Source of the DNA: Ovis canadensis
Taxonomy: Eukaryota > Chordata > Mammalia > Artiodactyla > Bovidae
Direction: 5' to 3'
Length of the DNA: 64,000 nt
Assembly (NCBI RefSeq): GCF_042477335.2
Contig: NC_091250.1
Coordinates: 131,661,384 to 131,725,383 of the forward strand
This document shows, piece by piece, positions 1 through 10,119 of the stretch (the stretch's first letter is position 1; each line of letters opens with the position of its first letter). The notes beneath the pieces were generated by a model that made no database searches, was not told where the DNA came from, and worked only from the letters and a program-made list of their open reading frames with translations. Made by a program: the position numbers and the translations under genes.

Positions 1-118
1 GGCCGGGTAGGGGAGGGGACATACAGGAAGGCCAGGAGGGGCACGGAGCAGGGCGCGAGGGGTGGGTGGGCAAAGCAGGGACCCCTGGCACTGAGCCCTG
101 CCCGCTCACTGAGCTTAC

Positions 119-133
119 GTGTGTGTGTGTGTG
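119..133. repeat. (GT)n microsatellite, about 7 units
   Basis: An uninterrupted GT run followed by GCACAC, in the 3' flank of ADRA2C. Confidence 0.8.
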
Positions 134-660
134 CACACGGGCGTCCATGTGTCTCAGAGGGCTGGCTCGTGTCCCTCTCCCACCGCTATCCCCGGCGCTC
201 CCAGGCTCTGTGCGGAGGGCTGGAAGAGCTGGGGGGAGACCCTCTCTGACCCTTTCCTCTCTTCTGGCCACCCCTCCTCAAGCCTTAGCGTGGGTGAGCC
301 CGGACTCCCTGGGGGCTGGTGAGGCCTGGGCAAGGGGGTGAGTCTGGCTGCACTGGGGGAAGCCGAGATTCAGAGGAGGGTGGGTATGGATGGAGAACAG
401 CCCTCCAGCATCCGTATATGCAGTTAACCTGGGGTCTCTTGATTTTCCTTGGTCTCTGGGCCAGTAACAACACAACCATTTTGAGCATATGCTTTGGACA
501 TCTGTAAGACACTTACGTTTAAACAAATACCCCGCGCACCACCCCTCCCCCACCCCGCCACCTGATGCAAGAGAACGTAGGAGGTGGGGGGATCGTGGGG
601 GGATCCGGTCGGGGGAGGGTCTGGAAGGCGCCCCACCCCCTGGGCTGAGGGACTGACTAT
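134..660. other. 3' flank of ADRA2C, no gene recognised
   Basis: Unique GC-rich sequence without recognisable repeats. Short ORFs on both strands lack similarity to anything I know and are treated as chance. Confidence 0.6.
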
Positions 661-669
661 GGCACCCAC

Positions 670-1229
670 CATCTAGATTACAAAGGTTTATTTAGAAAAG
701 AGTTTGGTGGTTGTGGCTGTCAGTCGTTTTTGGCAAACATTTAAATACTTTGGGTAACCAAAGATTCCCGGTGCCTTGCTTCCTCCCCCACCCCCACCCC
801 TGGAAATCCACCCACGGAGGTCCTGGGAGGTCAGCCCTTGCTCAGAGGTGGAGAGGAGGGTAGGGTGGCATGTGTTGGGGGCGGGGCAGGCTCCTTTCTC
901 GTCAATTTGGGAGGATAAACAGAGTGCCGCTGGGCTCTACCACCGGGCCCCACTACCACACCTGGGCGGGGGAGGGGGCCCCTCCGGAGAGCTGGATCCA
1001 GGCCTCGAGCCCCAGAAGCAGCCCCTTGCTGAGACAGGAAGGCAGAGGGGTCTCCCCTCTCTCCTTCCCCCCTCCCCGGGGGCCCTGCAGTCTCTGGGCT
1101 CTCGCTGGGCGCTGTGTACCCACCCCTGCACCCCGAAGGCCAATCCATCCTTGGGTCCCTGGGAGGCCGGCTTTGCCCACCTCCGCCGGGAGCTGTCCAG
1201 GGTGTCCGCGCCGGGTCAGGGCGCGCGGG
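670..1229 (-). other. ADRA2C: ADRA2C 3' untranslated region
   Basis: This is the stretch between the receptor stop codon and the first good polyadenylation signal on the minus strand, about 540-560 nt. It is moderately GC-rich, with purine/pyrimidine-biased runs, and contains no recognised repeat. The left limit is inferred from the AATAAA signal; transcript ends were not observed. ORFs crossing it on the plus strand are shadows. Confidence 0.65.
687..692 (-). terminator. Polyadenylation signal AATAAA for ADRA2C
   Basis: The plus strand reads TTTATT, hence AATAAA on the gene strand, about 540 nt after the stop codon. It lies in a short AT-rich patch in otherwise GC-rich DNA. Cleavage would be expected near 665-675. 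Confidence 0.65.
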
Positions 1230-2615
1230 TCACTGCCTGAAGCCCCTTCTCCTCCGTCGGAAGAGGATGTGCTTGAAAGAGCGCCGGAAGTCCTGGTTGA
1301 AGACGGTGTAGATGACCGGGTTCAGCGAGCTGTTGCAGTAGCCAATCCAGAAGAAGAACTTGAAGAGCGGGCCGGGCACCTGGCAGGCCTCGCGGCAGAT
1401 GCCGTACAGGCTGTAGCTGAAGAAGAAGGGGAACCAGCAGAGCACGAACACGCCCATGACCACCGCCAGCACGAAGGTGAAGCGCTTCTCGCGCGCCTGG
1501 GCCACCTTGCGGCGGCACACGCTGCTGCGCGCCCGGCGCCGGCGAGACAGGAAGAACTCGACGGAGCGCGAGCTGGCGCGGGACAGGCGCCCGCCGGGGC
1601 CCGGGGACCTCGCGGCGGCCAGCGCGCCCGGCTCGGCCGTCACCGTCCCGGGGCCCGTGCCCTCGGCGTCCGCGGCCCCCTCGCCAGCCCCACGCCGCCG
1701 CCCGCCCCGCCGCAGCGCGCCCCGGCGCCGCCGTCTCTCGGCCGCGGCGCTGCTGTCCTCGGGCTCCACGTCGGCGCGCGGGCGGCGCGCGGGCACGCAG
1801 TGCCCGTTCTCGCCGGCGCCCAGCCCGTTCTCCGTGGTCGGGGACGCGCCGTCGGGGCCCGCGGGCTCGCGCTTCTCGCTGAGCGTGCGCGTACGCAGCT
1901 TGGCCACCCGGTAGATGCGCACGTAGACCAGGCCCATGATGAGGCAGGGAGCGAAGAAGGAGCCGATGCAGGAGGACAGGATGTACCAGGTCTCGTCGTT
2001 GAGGCCACACTGCGGGTAGGCGGCGCCGTCGGGCCGGCGGTAGAGCGAGACTAGCGGCGGGAAGGAGATGACGGCCGAGATGAGCCACACTGCCACGATG
2101 GTGGCCTTGACGCGGCGCGGCGTGCGCTTCAGGTTGTACTCGACGGCCTGGGTCACGGACCAGTAGCGGTCCAGGCTGATGGCGCACAGGTGCACGATGG
2201 ACGAGGTGCAGAAGAGGACGTCTAGCGCCAGGTACACGCCGCACCACACCTGCCCGAAGTACCAGTAGGCCATGAGCTCGTTGGCCAGCGAGAAGGGCAT
2301 GACCAGTGTGGCCACCAGGATGTCAGCGGAGGCCAGCGACACCAGGAAGAGGTTCTGCGGCGCACGCAGCGCGCGGCTGGTCAGCACGGCGATCACCACC
2401 AGCACGTTGCCCACCACGGTGAAGACGATGAGGAAGCCCACCACGGCCGCCAGCCCCGCCACGGCGCCCGCCGAGTACTGGCCCGGGGGCGGTCCCCAGG
2501 GCGCCCCCGAGCCGTTGGCGACCCTGCCGCTGCCCCCGTCGCCGGCGCCGCTCGCGTTGGGGCCCGCCGCTGCCGCCGCCGCCGCCAGCGCCGCCGCCAG
2601 CGCCGGGGACGCCAT
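1230..2615 (-). CDS. ADRA2C: Alpha-2C adrenergic receptor, single-exon GPCR
   Basis: Encodes a 461-residue plasma-membrane receptor for adrenaline/noradrenaline that couples to Gi/o and lowers cAMP; in the family it acts as a presynaptic autoreceptor. Seen: extracellular N terminus with glycosylation sequons at Asn20 and Asn34, seven hydrophobic segments (about 52-77, 88-114, 123-148, 168-189, 208-234, 377-401, 411-437), amine-anchoring Asp132 in TM3, the Cys125/Cys203 pair expected to form the conserved disulfide, DRY at 149-151, agonist-contact serines 215 and 219 in TM5, CWFP at 393-396 and NPVIY at 432-436. The third intracellular loop (about 238-375) is long and arginine-rich, as in the family. 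The C tail ends in an Arg-rich stretch; Phe452 stands where alpha-2A and alpha-2B have the palmitoylated Cys. Length matches the mammalian orthologues, which are also intronless. The chosen ATG (2613-2615) has a strong context, A at -3 and G at +4; the stop is TGA. No disabling lesion is seen. Confidence 0.98.
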   Translation of the reverse strand: MASPALAAALAAAAAAAGPNASGAGDGGSGRVANGSGAPWGPPPGQYSAGAVAGLAAVVGFLIVFTVVGNVLVVIAVLTSRALRAPQNLFLVSLASADILVATLVMPFSLANELMAYWYFGQVWCGVYLALDVLFCTSSIVHLCAISLDRYWSVTQAVEYNLKRTPRRVKATIVAVWLISAVISFPPLVSLYRRPDGAAYPQCGLNDETWYILSSCIGSFFAPCLIMGLVYVRIYRVAKLRTRTLSEKREPAGPDGASPTTENGLGAGENGHCVPARRPRADVEPEDSSAAAERRRRRGALRRGGRRRGAGEGAADAEGTGPGTVTAEPGALAAARSPGPGGRLSRASSRSVEFFLSRRRRARSSVCRRKVAQAREKRFTFVLAVVMGVFVLCWFPFFFSYSLYGICREACQVPGPLFKFFFWIGYCNSSLNPVIYTVFNQDFRRSFKHILFRRRRRGFRQ

Positions 2616-3400
2616 GGTCCTCCCGCAAGCTACGCGGTCCCGCCTGGAGCCGGGGCGCAGCCGCGGCAGCTCGGGCGCCCCCCAGCCCGGGTCGGAGCCC
2701 GCATTGCCGCCTGCGCCTAGGGCGCGCCCGCCGGGGACCGCGGCGCCCCGCAGCCGACCCTCGGCCGTGGCGGCCCGGCTGGCGAGCGGCGCGCCGGAGA
2801 GCGTGGCTGCCCGGCTCCCAGCCGCCGCCGCCGCCGCCGCCGCCGCACGCGTAAGTGCAGAGCAGGAGGCGCCCGGAGCGAGCGGCGACGCGGCGGCGAG
2901 GGGGAGGGGGCAGGTCCCGGGGTCCTCGCGCGGCCCCGCCCTCGGCCGGGCTCACGGGGAGCGCCCGGGCCGCGAGCCCGCAGCGACTCGGCGCCCGAAC
3001 GGGCGTGCCCGGGCGGCCCCGCAGCCCCGGCGCCCGGCTGGGGCGCAGGCTGCAGGCGGCGGCGGCGGCGGCCCGGGCGCTCCGCCTCCCATCCGGCCGG
3101 CTAGGGCTCGGCGCGCCGGGGCGCGGGCCCCCGCTCCTCGGGGCCCCCGCGCCCGCGCGCTGCCTCCAGCTCCAACTTTACTTTCCCGGGCAGGGCGCCG
3201 GCGCCGCCGAGCGTCCTCCCCGGCTCCTCCTCCTGCCGCTCCCGGCGCGGGCACCCCACGCGGTCCGCGCTCCGCCGTGCGGGCGCCGCCTCGCCTGCCT
3301 CGGCTCGCGGGAGCTGCGCCGCCGCCTCCTCCTCCGCCGTGCGCTCGGCGCGAGTGTCGCCGCTCCGGATCGGCTTCCAACTTGGGTAGAGTTGCGCAGC
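2616..3400 (-). promoter_or_regulatory. ADRA2C: ADRA2C 5' leader and proximal promoter (extent inferred)
   Basis: Extremely GC- and CpG-rich sequence continuous with the coding region, with many GCC/GCG runs (for example 2818-2847) and no recognised repeat. No TATA box or splice signal was identified. It is taken as leader plus core promoter because orthologues have a long GC-rich intronless leader; the start site itself cannot be fixed from sequence. Confidence 0.5.
2630..2704 (-). CDS. Upstream ORF in the ADRA2C leader, 24 codons
   Basis: An ATG at 2702-2704 (G at -3, C at +4) opens a 24-codon frame that ends with TAG at 2630-2632, 14 nt before the receptor ATG and in another frame. The product would be a small Gly/Pro/Arg/Cys-containing peptide with no recognisable domain. 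A terminating uORF this close normally lowers main-ORF initiation through inefficient re-initiation; the beta-2 adrenergic receptor has a functional leader cistron of similar size. Whether this one is transcribed depends on the unknown start site, but the leader is expected to extend well past it. Confidence 0.45.
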   Translation of the reverse strand: MRAPTRAGGRPSCRGCAPAPGGTA

Positions 3401-3428
3401 GGGGCGGGGCGCGGGCGGGCGGGGGCGG
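3401..3428. promoter_or_regulatory. Cluster of GC boxes (Sp/KLF-type)
   Basis: Several overlapping GGGCGG/GGGGCGG motifs occur within 28 bp, at the upstream side of the CpG island about 0.8 kb before the receptor ATG. Such clusters mark TATA-less CpG-island promoters. The run could also form a G-quadruplex on the plus strand. Confidence 0.5.
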
Positions 3429-4392
3429 CCTGGCGGGCAGGCCAGCGCCGCCGGCCGGCGGGGAGCGGGCCCGGCAGCCCGAGCCCGCGGCCGCCTTGGC
3501 GAACCTGCCCGCGCGGCGCCGGGGAGGAGCCCGGGGCGGTGGCGCGGGGCGCGCGCGCCCGGCGAGGGCGCCTCCTCCAGGGCTGTCCGCAGCCTGCGCG
3601 CCGGGGCAGGGTGCCGGCTGGCCTGGGCGGTGAGTTCCAGAACCCTGCTCTTTCTAAGACGGCCGCCTCCTCACCTGCCCGGGCACACGCGCGCGCTCGC
3701 CCGCAGCGGGGCCGGCTCGGGGGGTCCGCGGCCTGACCGGAGAGCCAGCCGCTCGCAGCCCGGCGGAGGACGCGACGCGGCTAGGGTGCGCCCTCGCTGC
3801 GAGGGCCGACTCTCGTCTCTGGGGGATGCTCGGGGGCCAAGCTGCCTCCCCACCCCCGGCCTCTGCTGGAGCGTGAATCATGACGGCCGTGTCTGTGGAA
3901 GCCCTGGGCAGGCTCCCAGGCTCTGCACCCTTGTTGGCAATTCTGAAGTTGAATTCTTGTGCTCCATAAGCTCTGCTTTTTAAAGGCTGGGGGATGTTCT
4001 GTATCTTCGCCTCTGACAAACGCCCCAAACTGAGTTGCCAGATGAGGGGCTGCTTGGCGTGGGAGCCGCACTGCTGCTGGGGGCGAGGTGTCGGGGGCGA
4101 CCCCGCTGGCCCCTGCCCCCGCGGCCCTGCGCATCTGTTCTGCATTTGTACACTGTTGCGTGGTAGTCCCCACCTCCTGCGGTCTGTGGGAGACGGAGGC
4201 TGGAGGGGAGGACCGAGGTCCCAGGCCAGGCATTTCTCACCAGAACGAACCGTAAGACCGTTGCTCCCAGCAGAGCAGAAACACCCCGGCTGGACTGCGG
4301 CTCTCTTCGAATTCTCAGGTTGGGGGAGGAGGGGACGGGGGTTGTGTCTGGGGAGGATGTACTAGGAGGGTTATTCAGGGAGGGGTTGGAGC

Positions 4393-4422
4393 CACACACA
4401 CGCATACACTCACACACACACA
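4393..4422. repeat. (CA)n-rich microsatellite
   Basis: CACACACGCATACACTCACACACACAC-like run with three interruptions. Confidence 0.75.
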
Positions 4423-4965
4423 CCATGATGCCTAGAACTGTGCCCCGGCTGGAGGGCTGCTTCTCTCTGCTCTGAGCTCTGGAAAAGCTCAAAGTCCTTC
4501 CCGGAGAGCAGGCTGTCTCAGCAGAGAGGCCCACGTGGAGCACTGCCATCCTTGTTAACATGGTTCCACTGATGGGGCAGGGCAGGGTCAGGCCAGGGCC
4601 AGACTGGAAATCACAGTCCAGATGGCAGACCTGCGGAGGAAGGTTAATCCTCCTGGGCCAGTGCTTGGCATTTATACAGTTTGGGGAGCAAAGCCATGAT
4701 CGTATGTGACCGAGGGAAGGTAGAGGCCCCATCCTTGTGAAAGGTCCTCTGGTCCTAGAGCCTGAAAGGTGCCACCAGTCAGGGTGCTGAGGGGCGCACT
4801 CTGCAGGGAAGACTCCTGTGCCTCCATCTTTGGCTTGCCCTGGCTCTGTCTGGATCAGACCTTCTGTCTTGAATGCTGGCTGTCCGGGGTCAATGGTGCC
4901 ACGCACTGAGATGGGTGCAGTGAATGCCATCAGTGCCCTGGGGCTCCTCCTCCAGCCTGGGAGTG

Positions 4966-5045
4966 GGGTTATCAGGGAAGGCTTCCTGGAGGAGGTGACC
5001 TCTGAGCTGTGTTTGGAGAGTGAGGGGAGTTATTAGGAAGTGAGA
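4966..5045 (+). repeat. L2-like fragment (tentative)
   Basis: The phrase around 4972-5025 (AGGGAAGGCTTCCTGGAGGA, then GTGACCTCTGAGCTG) matches the L2 consensus as I remember it. It is short and diverged. Confidence 0.4.
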
Positions 5046-6094
5046 GGCCCCTGCTCGTTGTGCCCCCTGGGGTGGGGTTGGGCTTTGTCCCAGTGGGCAT
5101 GTCCTCGGAAGGGACACGGTGGTGGTCACATATAGGTTTTGGAGAGGTCTGCCCTGCTATCAGCTGGATCGCCATGTGGGCCTCCTCCTGGCCTTGAGGG
5201 GGTCTTACCTTTTGAGAAGCACTTTGGGGGCTGAGTCCAAGGGTCCTGCTCCATGGGACACCCGACGTGTCCACAGGCAAGGCCAGCCTAGTGTGAGGGG
5301 TTTGAAGGAAAAGCACACAGAGCTCCAGGGGCCCCAGAGCAGACAGCACATCCCACCGCCCAGGCAGTGGCTCTCCAGCCCGGCCAGGCTGGGAACTTCT
5401 GGAGAGTCTGGCTAGCCGAGTGACCCAGGCCCCTGGGGAACGCCGGGCCAGCCTTCTGACTTCAGACAGCAGACAGTGCCCGGCTGGCCAAACTGGGAGG
5501 AGGCAGGAGGAAGGGCCGCTCCTGGGGGTCCAGGGCCCAGAGGCGAGGGGCGGCAGCGGGCCTGGTGCCTGCGCAGTTCTCGGGGTGGAGTGCCCTGGCC
5601 TGGAAGGCACCGCGTGCAGGCCTGCTCCGTGCACTGGAGGGAGGCCCCGGGGGCTCAGCTGTGCGCCGTGGAGCTGGAGAGGCCTCTTACCCCGAGACTG
5701 AGCGTGAGGCCTGACAAGCAGCTCCCCGCTGCCCTGGAGCAGATGAAACCGCCTGCGCCCTGGAAGACTGCCTGTCCTGGGGGTCGCTGCCCACTGGGCT
5801 CGGGCTTGGCAGGACGGGGCGGGTGACAGGAGGGTGCTTTGGGGAGTCAGGCTGCGCTGGTGGGGGAGGAGCGTTGGGGGGCGTCTCGGGAGGCGACTTT
5901 TTGGAGGTGGAGCAGGCCGGGGCTATAAGGTTGTCCTCACCTTCATCCCCTGTGACCCACGGCACGCTGGGTACCATGCCCGCTCCTGGGAGGAGGGATC
6001 CGGGTGTGCACCAGCCCGGTGTGGTGTAAGGTCTGTGCTCGAGTGGCCTCAGCTCAGGTGAGGGGGGCGCATCTCCTTGAGCTGCCTCCCTGAC

Positions 6095-6560
6095 TGTGCA
6101 GGCATGCGTGCGCACACATGCACACATACATAGCTGTGTGCACACACACTCATGCACACCTAGGCTGGCATCTTCACACACACGCACGTGCATCCAGGAA
6201 TACGCAGACACAGCCACGTGCAGGACCATGCTTTCACGGAAGCATCCGTGTGTCCACGATGCACACCCATGCACGTTCGCACACCTGCAGGCACCGTGTG
6301 TGCACACCTAGCCACATTCGCACGCGCAGGCCGCACGCTGTGCTCACACACGTATGCACGCACACACATCCACACACGTGCAGTCGCACACACATGCCGT
6401 GTGCCCACATGCAGGAATGTGTGTGCACACTTCATTTGTGGACGTACCAGCATCCAGCACACAGGCGTGCCTGTCCACATGTGCACACACGTTCCTACGC
6501 ACACACCCATGCGCTGGCACACGTGCGCACACCCACACACGCACACGTGCCTGTGGCCTC
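6095..6560. repeat. CA/TG-rich alternating tract
   Basis: About 465 bp dominated by CACA, TGCACAC and CACGTG words with frequent interruptions, so that purine/pyrimidine alternation is kept over long runs. No fixed unit is visible; it looks like an old, decayed CA microsatellite. The His/Thr- and Cys/Val-rich ORFs on both strands are artefacts of this composition. Confidence 0.8.
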
Positions 6561-7194
6561 GCTAACCCTCCCAGCTGCAGGTAGGCTGTATCTCTGGTGC
6601 CCCAGCGTGGGCGGCTCTTCCAGGCGTCGGGCTGGCTTCCGCCTCACCGCCTCGGCCTCTCCGGGAGCCCGTTTGTCCCTGCCTGCTGTGGACTTGGGGC
6701 TCCGTCACAGGTCCTTCCCCAGGCTGGCAGCTTTGCCCCCTCTATCCCGAGCACTCCCCTCTTCGTCCAAAACATGAGGCTCAGACTCCTCCCCTGGAGG
6801 CCTGCCCGCTTTCCCTGGCTGGTGGGGAGCCCCCTTCACTGGGCTCCTGTGTGCCCCTCAGGGACAAACCATCATCAGCCCTCACCTCTGCCATGGGCTC
6901 TTGCGGACAGGCCCCGTCTCTGTCCCTCTGTCTGGGGGGAGGCCTGCCTCACAGCTCGCAGTGGAAGCATGCCGGAGGGATGGGTGGTTCGAAGGGCCTG
7001 GTGACCTCCATGCTCCCCTGCCACACTGGATGCCGGTGCGGTCACCTCTGCAGGTGGCAGTCGGCAGAGCACAGCAGCGCTTCACCCAGAGCCAGACCTG
7101 GCCTCCCCGCCCAGCAGGCCCTTCTTGTCTCCATTCTGTGGAGATCCTGGACTTAAGCTCCCGCTTATCTCCTCACCTTCTGTCTGGCAGCCCA

Positions 7195-7270
7195 AGAACC
7201 TCCTGCCTCCCATAGCCTCAGTTTTCCCATCTGTAAAGTGGGGCTATTGATTGGATGGTTCTGAGGTCCG
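7195..7270 (+). repeat. MIR fragment (tentative)
   Basis: Contains the MIR core phrase CTCAGTTTTCCCATCTGTAA followed by AGTGGGG and a degenerate tail. Confidence 0.5.
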
Positions 7271-8764
7271 TGCCGGCTCCTCCCCAGCTGGGCCTCCAGC
7301 CCCTGGGAGTTTTGCTGTGTCTGCGGTCTTTGCCCTCAGCTGGTGCCTGCAGGGAGAGGGAAGGGTCCTTGCACTTGGCTGGCTGGCGCAGGGCCAGGGG
7401 AGGGCCAGCCTGGCGTTCCAGTCTCGGACCCCAAGACTTGGTGTGTCCTCGACTGGTCTGAGGATATTGTGTCCCCAACTTTATTTGTAATTTAATTTTT
7501 AAAGCTGAGGCAGGGGAAAAGATGCAGCTTGCTTCTTCTCCCCGCCCGTCCCCGAAGAATTCCAGAACCGCTTTGTCTTGTCAGAATGCAGCCAGGCTCT
7601 GCCTGTACTAACTTCACTGCGATATCGATCACAGTGATGGACTTGGCACCGCTGAGCTCCTCCAGGGCTGGCTCGGGGCCCTCTGGGGGAAGAATGGCTT
7701 TGGGGACCGTCTTGGACTTGCAGGGAGTGTAATGGATTTAAGCTGCGAGCCAGCATGCTTGCAGCACGCCTGCTGTGCACCTCACTCAGCCCCGGGGGCC
7801 TGCCGGGGCTCAAGCTTGCCTCCACCCATCACACGGGGGCCTCCCGGGGCTGCCCTCTGCTGGCCGCTCTGGGCTGACCCATCCTCCATCCCGGGCCTTG
7901 CCGCTGCCCAGACACCTGAGCCTGGCAATCGGGGCCCCTCCGTGGCCTGGCCTTGATCTGGACTCTGGGCTCGAGCTGACCAGGCATCGCCATGTAAGCG
8001 TCCCTGTCCGACCCCCTGAATGGGGACGACGGAGCCCCGCACCTTCCACGGCAGGCAAGCAGGTTCTCCGAAAAGATGCACGCAGAGCTCTCGGCCCTGG
8101 ATGCCCCCGCAGTGCCCATCTCTGCTGCCATTCCCTGGGCCTGGAGCACCCGCCCCTGCCTGTCACCCACCTGAGCAAGGCACAGCGCCACGCCCCCTCA
8201 GCACCAGAGGGGGCTCCTCCTCAGAATCCCCCACCGGGGTCCATGGCCCACGGCAGCCACAGGGCCCCCTGGCACCTCCAGGGGTCATTTCCTGGGGGCT
8301 GTCACCCTGCAGCCCCTCTCCTGTTCCTCAACCCCTGCCCCTCAGTGCTCACGAGTCCCCACCCTTCAGCTGGGTCCTGTCCCGAACAGCCCCTGGGTGA
8401 TGGGCCCCCTTCACCCTCCTCACGTCCCCCTCACGGTGTGTGCTGGGTGGCATCCCATCCTGCAGATGAGGGTGGAGGCCAGATTGCTCCGGATCAGGCG
8501 TGGGTGTGAGCCCAGGGCCCGTGGTCCCCTGTCCTGCTGTCTCCATGCTGCCTGCCATCCGCTCACCAGTGCCTCCCTGGCCGCTGGCCTTGGTTACTCG
8601 GGGGGCCTTGGAAGGGCTCTCTGAAGTGGGGAGCTCTGAGGCCCTGGCATGACCGTATCTTCAGGCCAGCCCCCCCGGTCTGCTCTCCCAGGGCCAGAGT
8701 CCTAGACCCAGCCCCCATCACTGTTTCTGAGCTTCAAGATCTTCCCAGTACTGTGGGGGCTCCG

Positions 8765-8960
8765 CATTCATCCAGCGGGCATCTCCTGGGCACCTGCTCT
8801 TTGCCAAGTGTGGACAGCGCCCATGGAGAGACCACAGCACCCCCCAGGCCCAGCTGAGGGCTCGGGGCACAGGCCCCCGACCTCCAGGGACCTGCCGGGG
8901 GCTCAGGGAGGACTCTCTGGAAGGAGGAGGGGCCCAGCTCAGACTGAAGGGTGAGGCGGC
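8765..8960 (+). repeat. L2-like fragment (tentative)
   Basis: Resembles the L2 3' region: a GGGCACCTGCT...TTTGCCAAG-like start, then AGGGAGGACTCTCTGGAAGG and a CAGACTGAAGGGTGAGG-like end. Strongly diverged. Confidence 0.35.
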
Positions 8961-9077
8961 AGGATGCTCCGGTGCCCCCAGTGACCCAGGCCCGGGGGCG
9001 CACCTTCTCCTGTGTGAACTGGGTGGGACATCGCTGCCTCTTCCAGGATCCTAACCAGCTGGCTTTCAGTGTTGTTT

Positions 9078-9220
9078 TCCAGTCTCCCAAGTCATGCCCG
9101 ACTCTTCACGACGCCATGGACTGCAGCACACCAGGCCGCCCTGTCCCTCACCAGCTCCCAGAGTTTGCCCAAGTTCATGTCTGTTGAATCCGTGATGCCA
9201 TCCAGCCATCTCATCCTCTT
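9078..9220 (-). mobile_element. BovB LINE fragment, 3' end, 5'-truncated
   Basis: Reads as the complement of the BovB 3' terminus (CATGCCCGACTC, ACGCCATGGACTGCAGCA, then GTGATGCCATCCAGCCATCT). It stops abruptly at the boundary with an LTR at 9222, suggesting insertion at or near that element. Confidence 0.8.
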
Positions 9221-9221
9221 A

Positions 9222-9645
9222 AAGGAGATTATCCTGTCTGGGCCTGACCCGATCAAGTGAAGCCTTTAGAAGTATCAGAAGGGCTCCCCTGCTGGCTACA
9301 CAGAAGAAGCAGTGATGCCAGAGGCAGTCCCTGGGTGAGGACCTGAGTCTGGCCTTTAGGGGCTGAGTGGTCCTTGGAAAACCACAAGAAAACTCACCTT
9401 GGCCACTCAGCCTCTGGAAGCTGAACTCTCTCGACAGCTGGGGGAGCCTGGAATGTGGGGAGTCCCTGGCCTGGGTGAGAACCTGGTGTCAGCTGACACT
9501 GTAATTTCAGCCTCCAGACCATGAGCAAGGAGTCAGCTGGCCTGCACCTGGACTCTTGGCCCATGGAACCTGAGATAGTAAATGTGTGTTGCTTTTAGCT
9601 GAAAAATTCGTGGTGCTTTGTTACGCAGCGTAGATAATGAACACA
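9222..9645 (+). mobile_element. Old LTR, MaLR-like (family tentative)
   Basis: Begins with GGAGATTATCCTGTCTGGG, contains GCTCCCCTGCTGGCT, and ends with an AGATAGTAAATGTGTGTTGC polyadenylation-like segment and a GTTACGCAGCGTAGATAATG-like terminus. These are landmarks of a widespread mammalian MaLR-type solo LTR. No internal retroviral coding sequence is seen. Confidence 0.6.
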
Positions 9646-10119
9646 CCTGCATACCTGGTTCATTCTGATGGAGGAGCAGTGATGTGTCCAGGAAAGGCGG
9701 ACACCCTTCCCCAGTGGCTGGAGAGAGGTCACATGGCCCGGCCTCAGCCCTTGAGACCTCCCTGATGACAGGCAAGAAATGGGCCAGAAAACTCACTGCC
9801 TTCCTTCCTGTTTGGTCATGAGGTGTGATGATGTAACGCCTGGAGCTGCAGCCACTCTCTTGGGGCCAGGAGGAGATGATGCCGACAGTCACAGGGGGAA
9901 AGAGCCCGTGTCCCTAATGCTGTTGCTCCTGAGCCTCCAAATGAACCCACCCTGGAGCCAGCCTTTGGTCAGACTTCCTGCCAAGGGAGATGCTAAGTAG
10001 CCTCACCGTCGAAGGCCCTTTGGGAGGAGGGTTCCATAAAGTGCCACTGAACGCATCCTAGCTGATTTGCTGTGCACAACCCTATCCTGCCTCCTTCGAG
10101 AATTACTGTGCACGTAGGC
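9646..10119. other. Unique sequence between two LTRs
   Basis: Nothing recognisable; short ORFs only. Confidence 0.5.

Larger units (their letters stand above)
1210..3830. promoter_or_regulatory. CpG island covering ADRA2C and its promoter
   Basis: CpG dinucleotides are dense from the end of the coding region to about 3.8 kb and fall off on both sides (left of 1.2 kb and right of 3.85 kb). The island includes the whole CDS, so CpG density alone does not locate the start site. The bounds are by eye. Confidence 0.8.
3830..9077. other. Upstream intergenic block, no gene recognised
   Basis: Mostly unique, GC-rich sequence with CT/AG-biased stretches. It contains only a CA microsatellite (4393-4422), a CA/TG-rich tract (6095-6560), and weak MIR- and L2-like fragments listed separately. 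It has no young ruminant SINE or BovB copy, in contrast to everything right of 9 kb, which may reflect its nearness to the receptor promoter. Confidence 0.6.

Noticed and set aside
870-2054. 394-aa plus-strand ORF across the ADRA2C region
   Set aside because: It is the antisense of the receptor coding sequence in CpG-rich DNA, where stops are rare. No domain and no independent support.
1216-2247. 343-aa minus-strand ORF overlapping ADRA2C in another frame
   Set aside because: Arg/Pro/Ala-rich shadow of the receptor gene; no known alternative frame product.
2323-2955. 210-aa minus-strand frame reaching into the receptor start region
   Set aside because: Its first codon is GTG, not ATG, so it is not a credible uORF; GC-driven shadow.
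2272-3633. 453-aa plus-strand ORF over the CpG island
   Set aside because: Ala/Pro/Arg/Gly composition only; antisense of the receptor start and leader, no domain.
3978-3986. TTTAAAA-like TATA box for ADRA2C on the minus strand
   Set aside because: It lies outside the CpG island, about 1.4 kb from the ATG, with no initiator or GC-box spacing to support it.
6118-6777. His/Thr-rich 219-aa ORF
   Set aside because: Translation of a CA-rich low-complexity tract.
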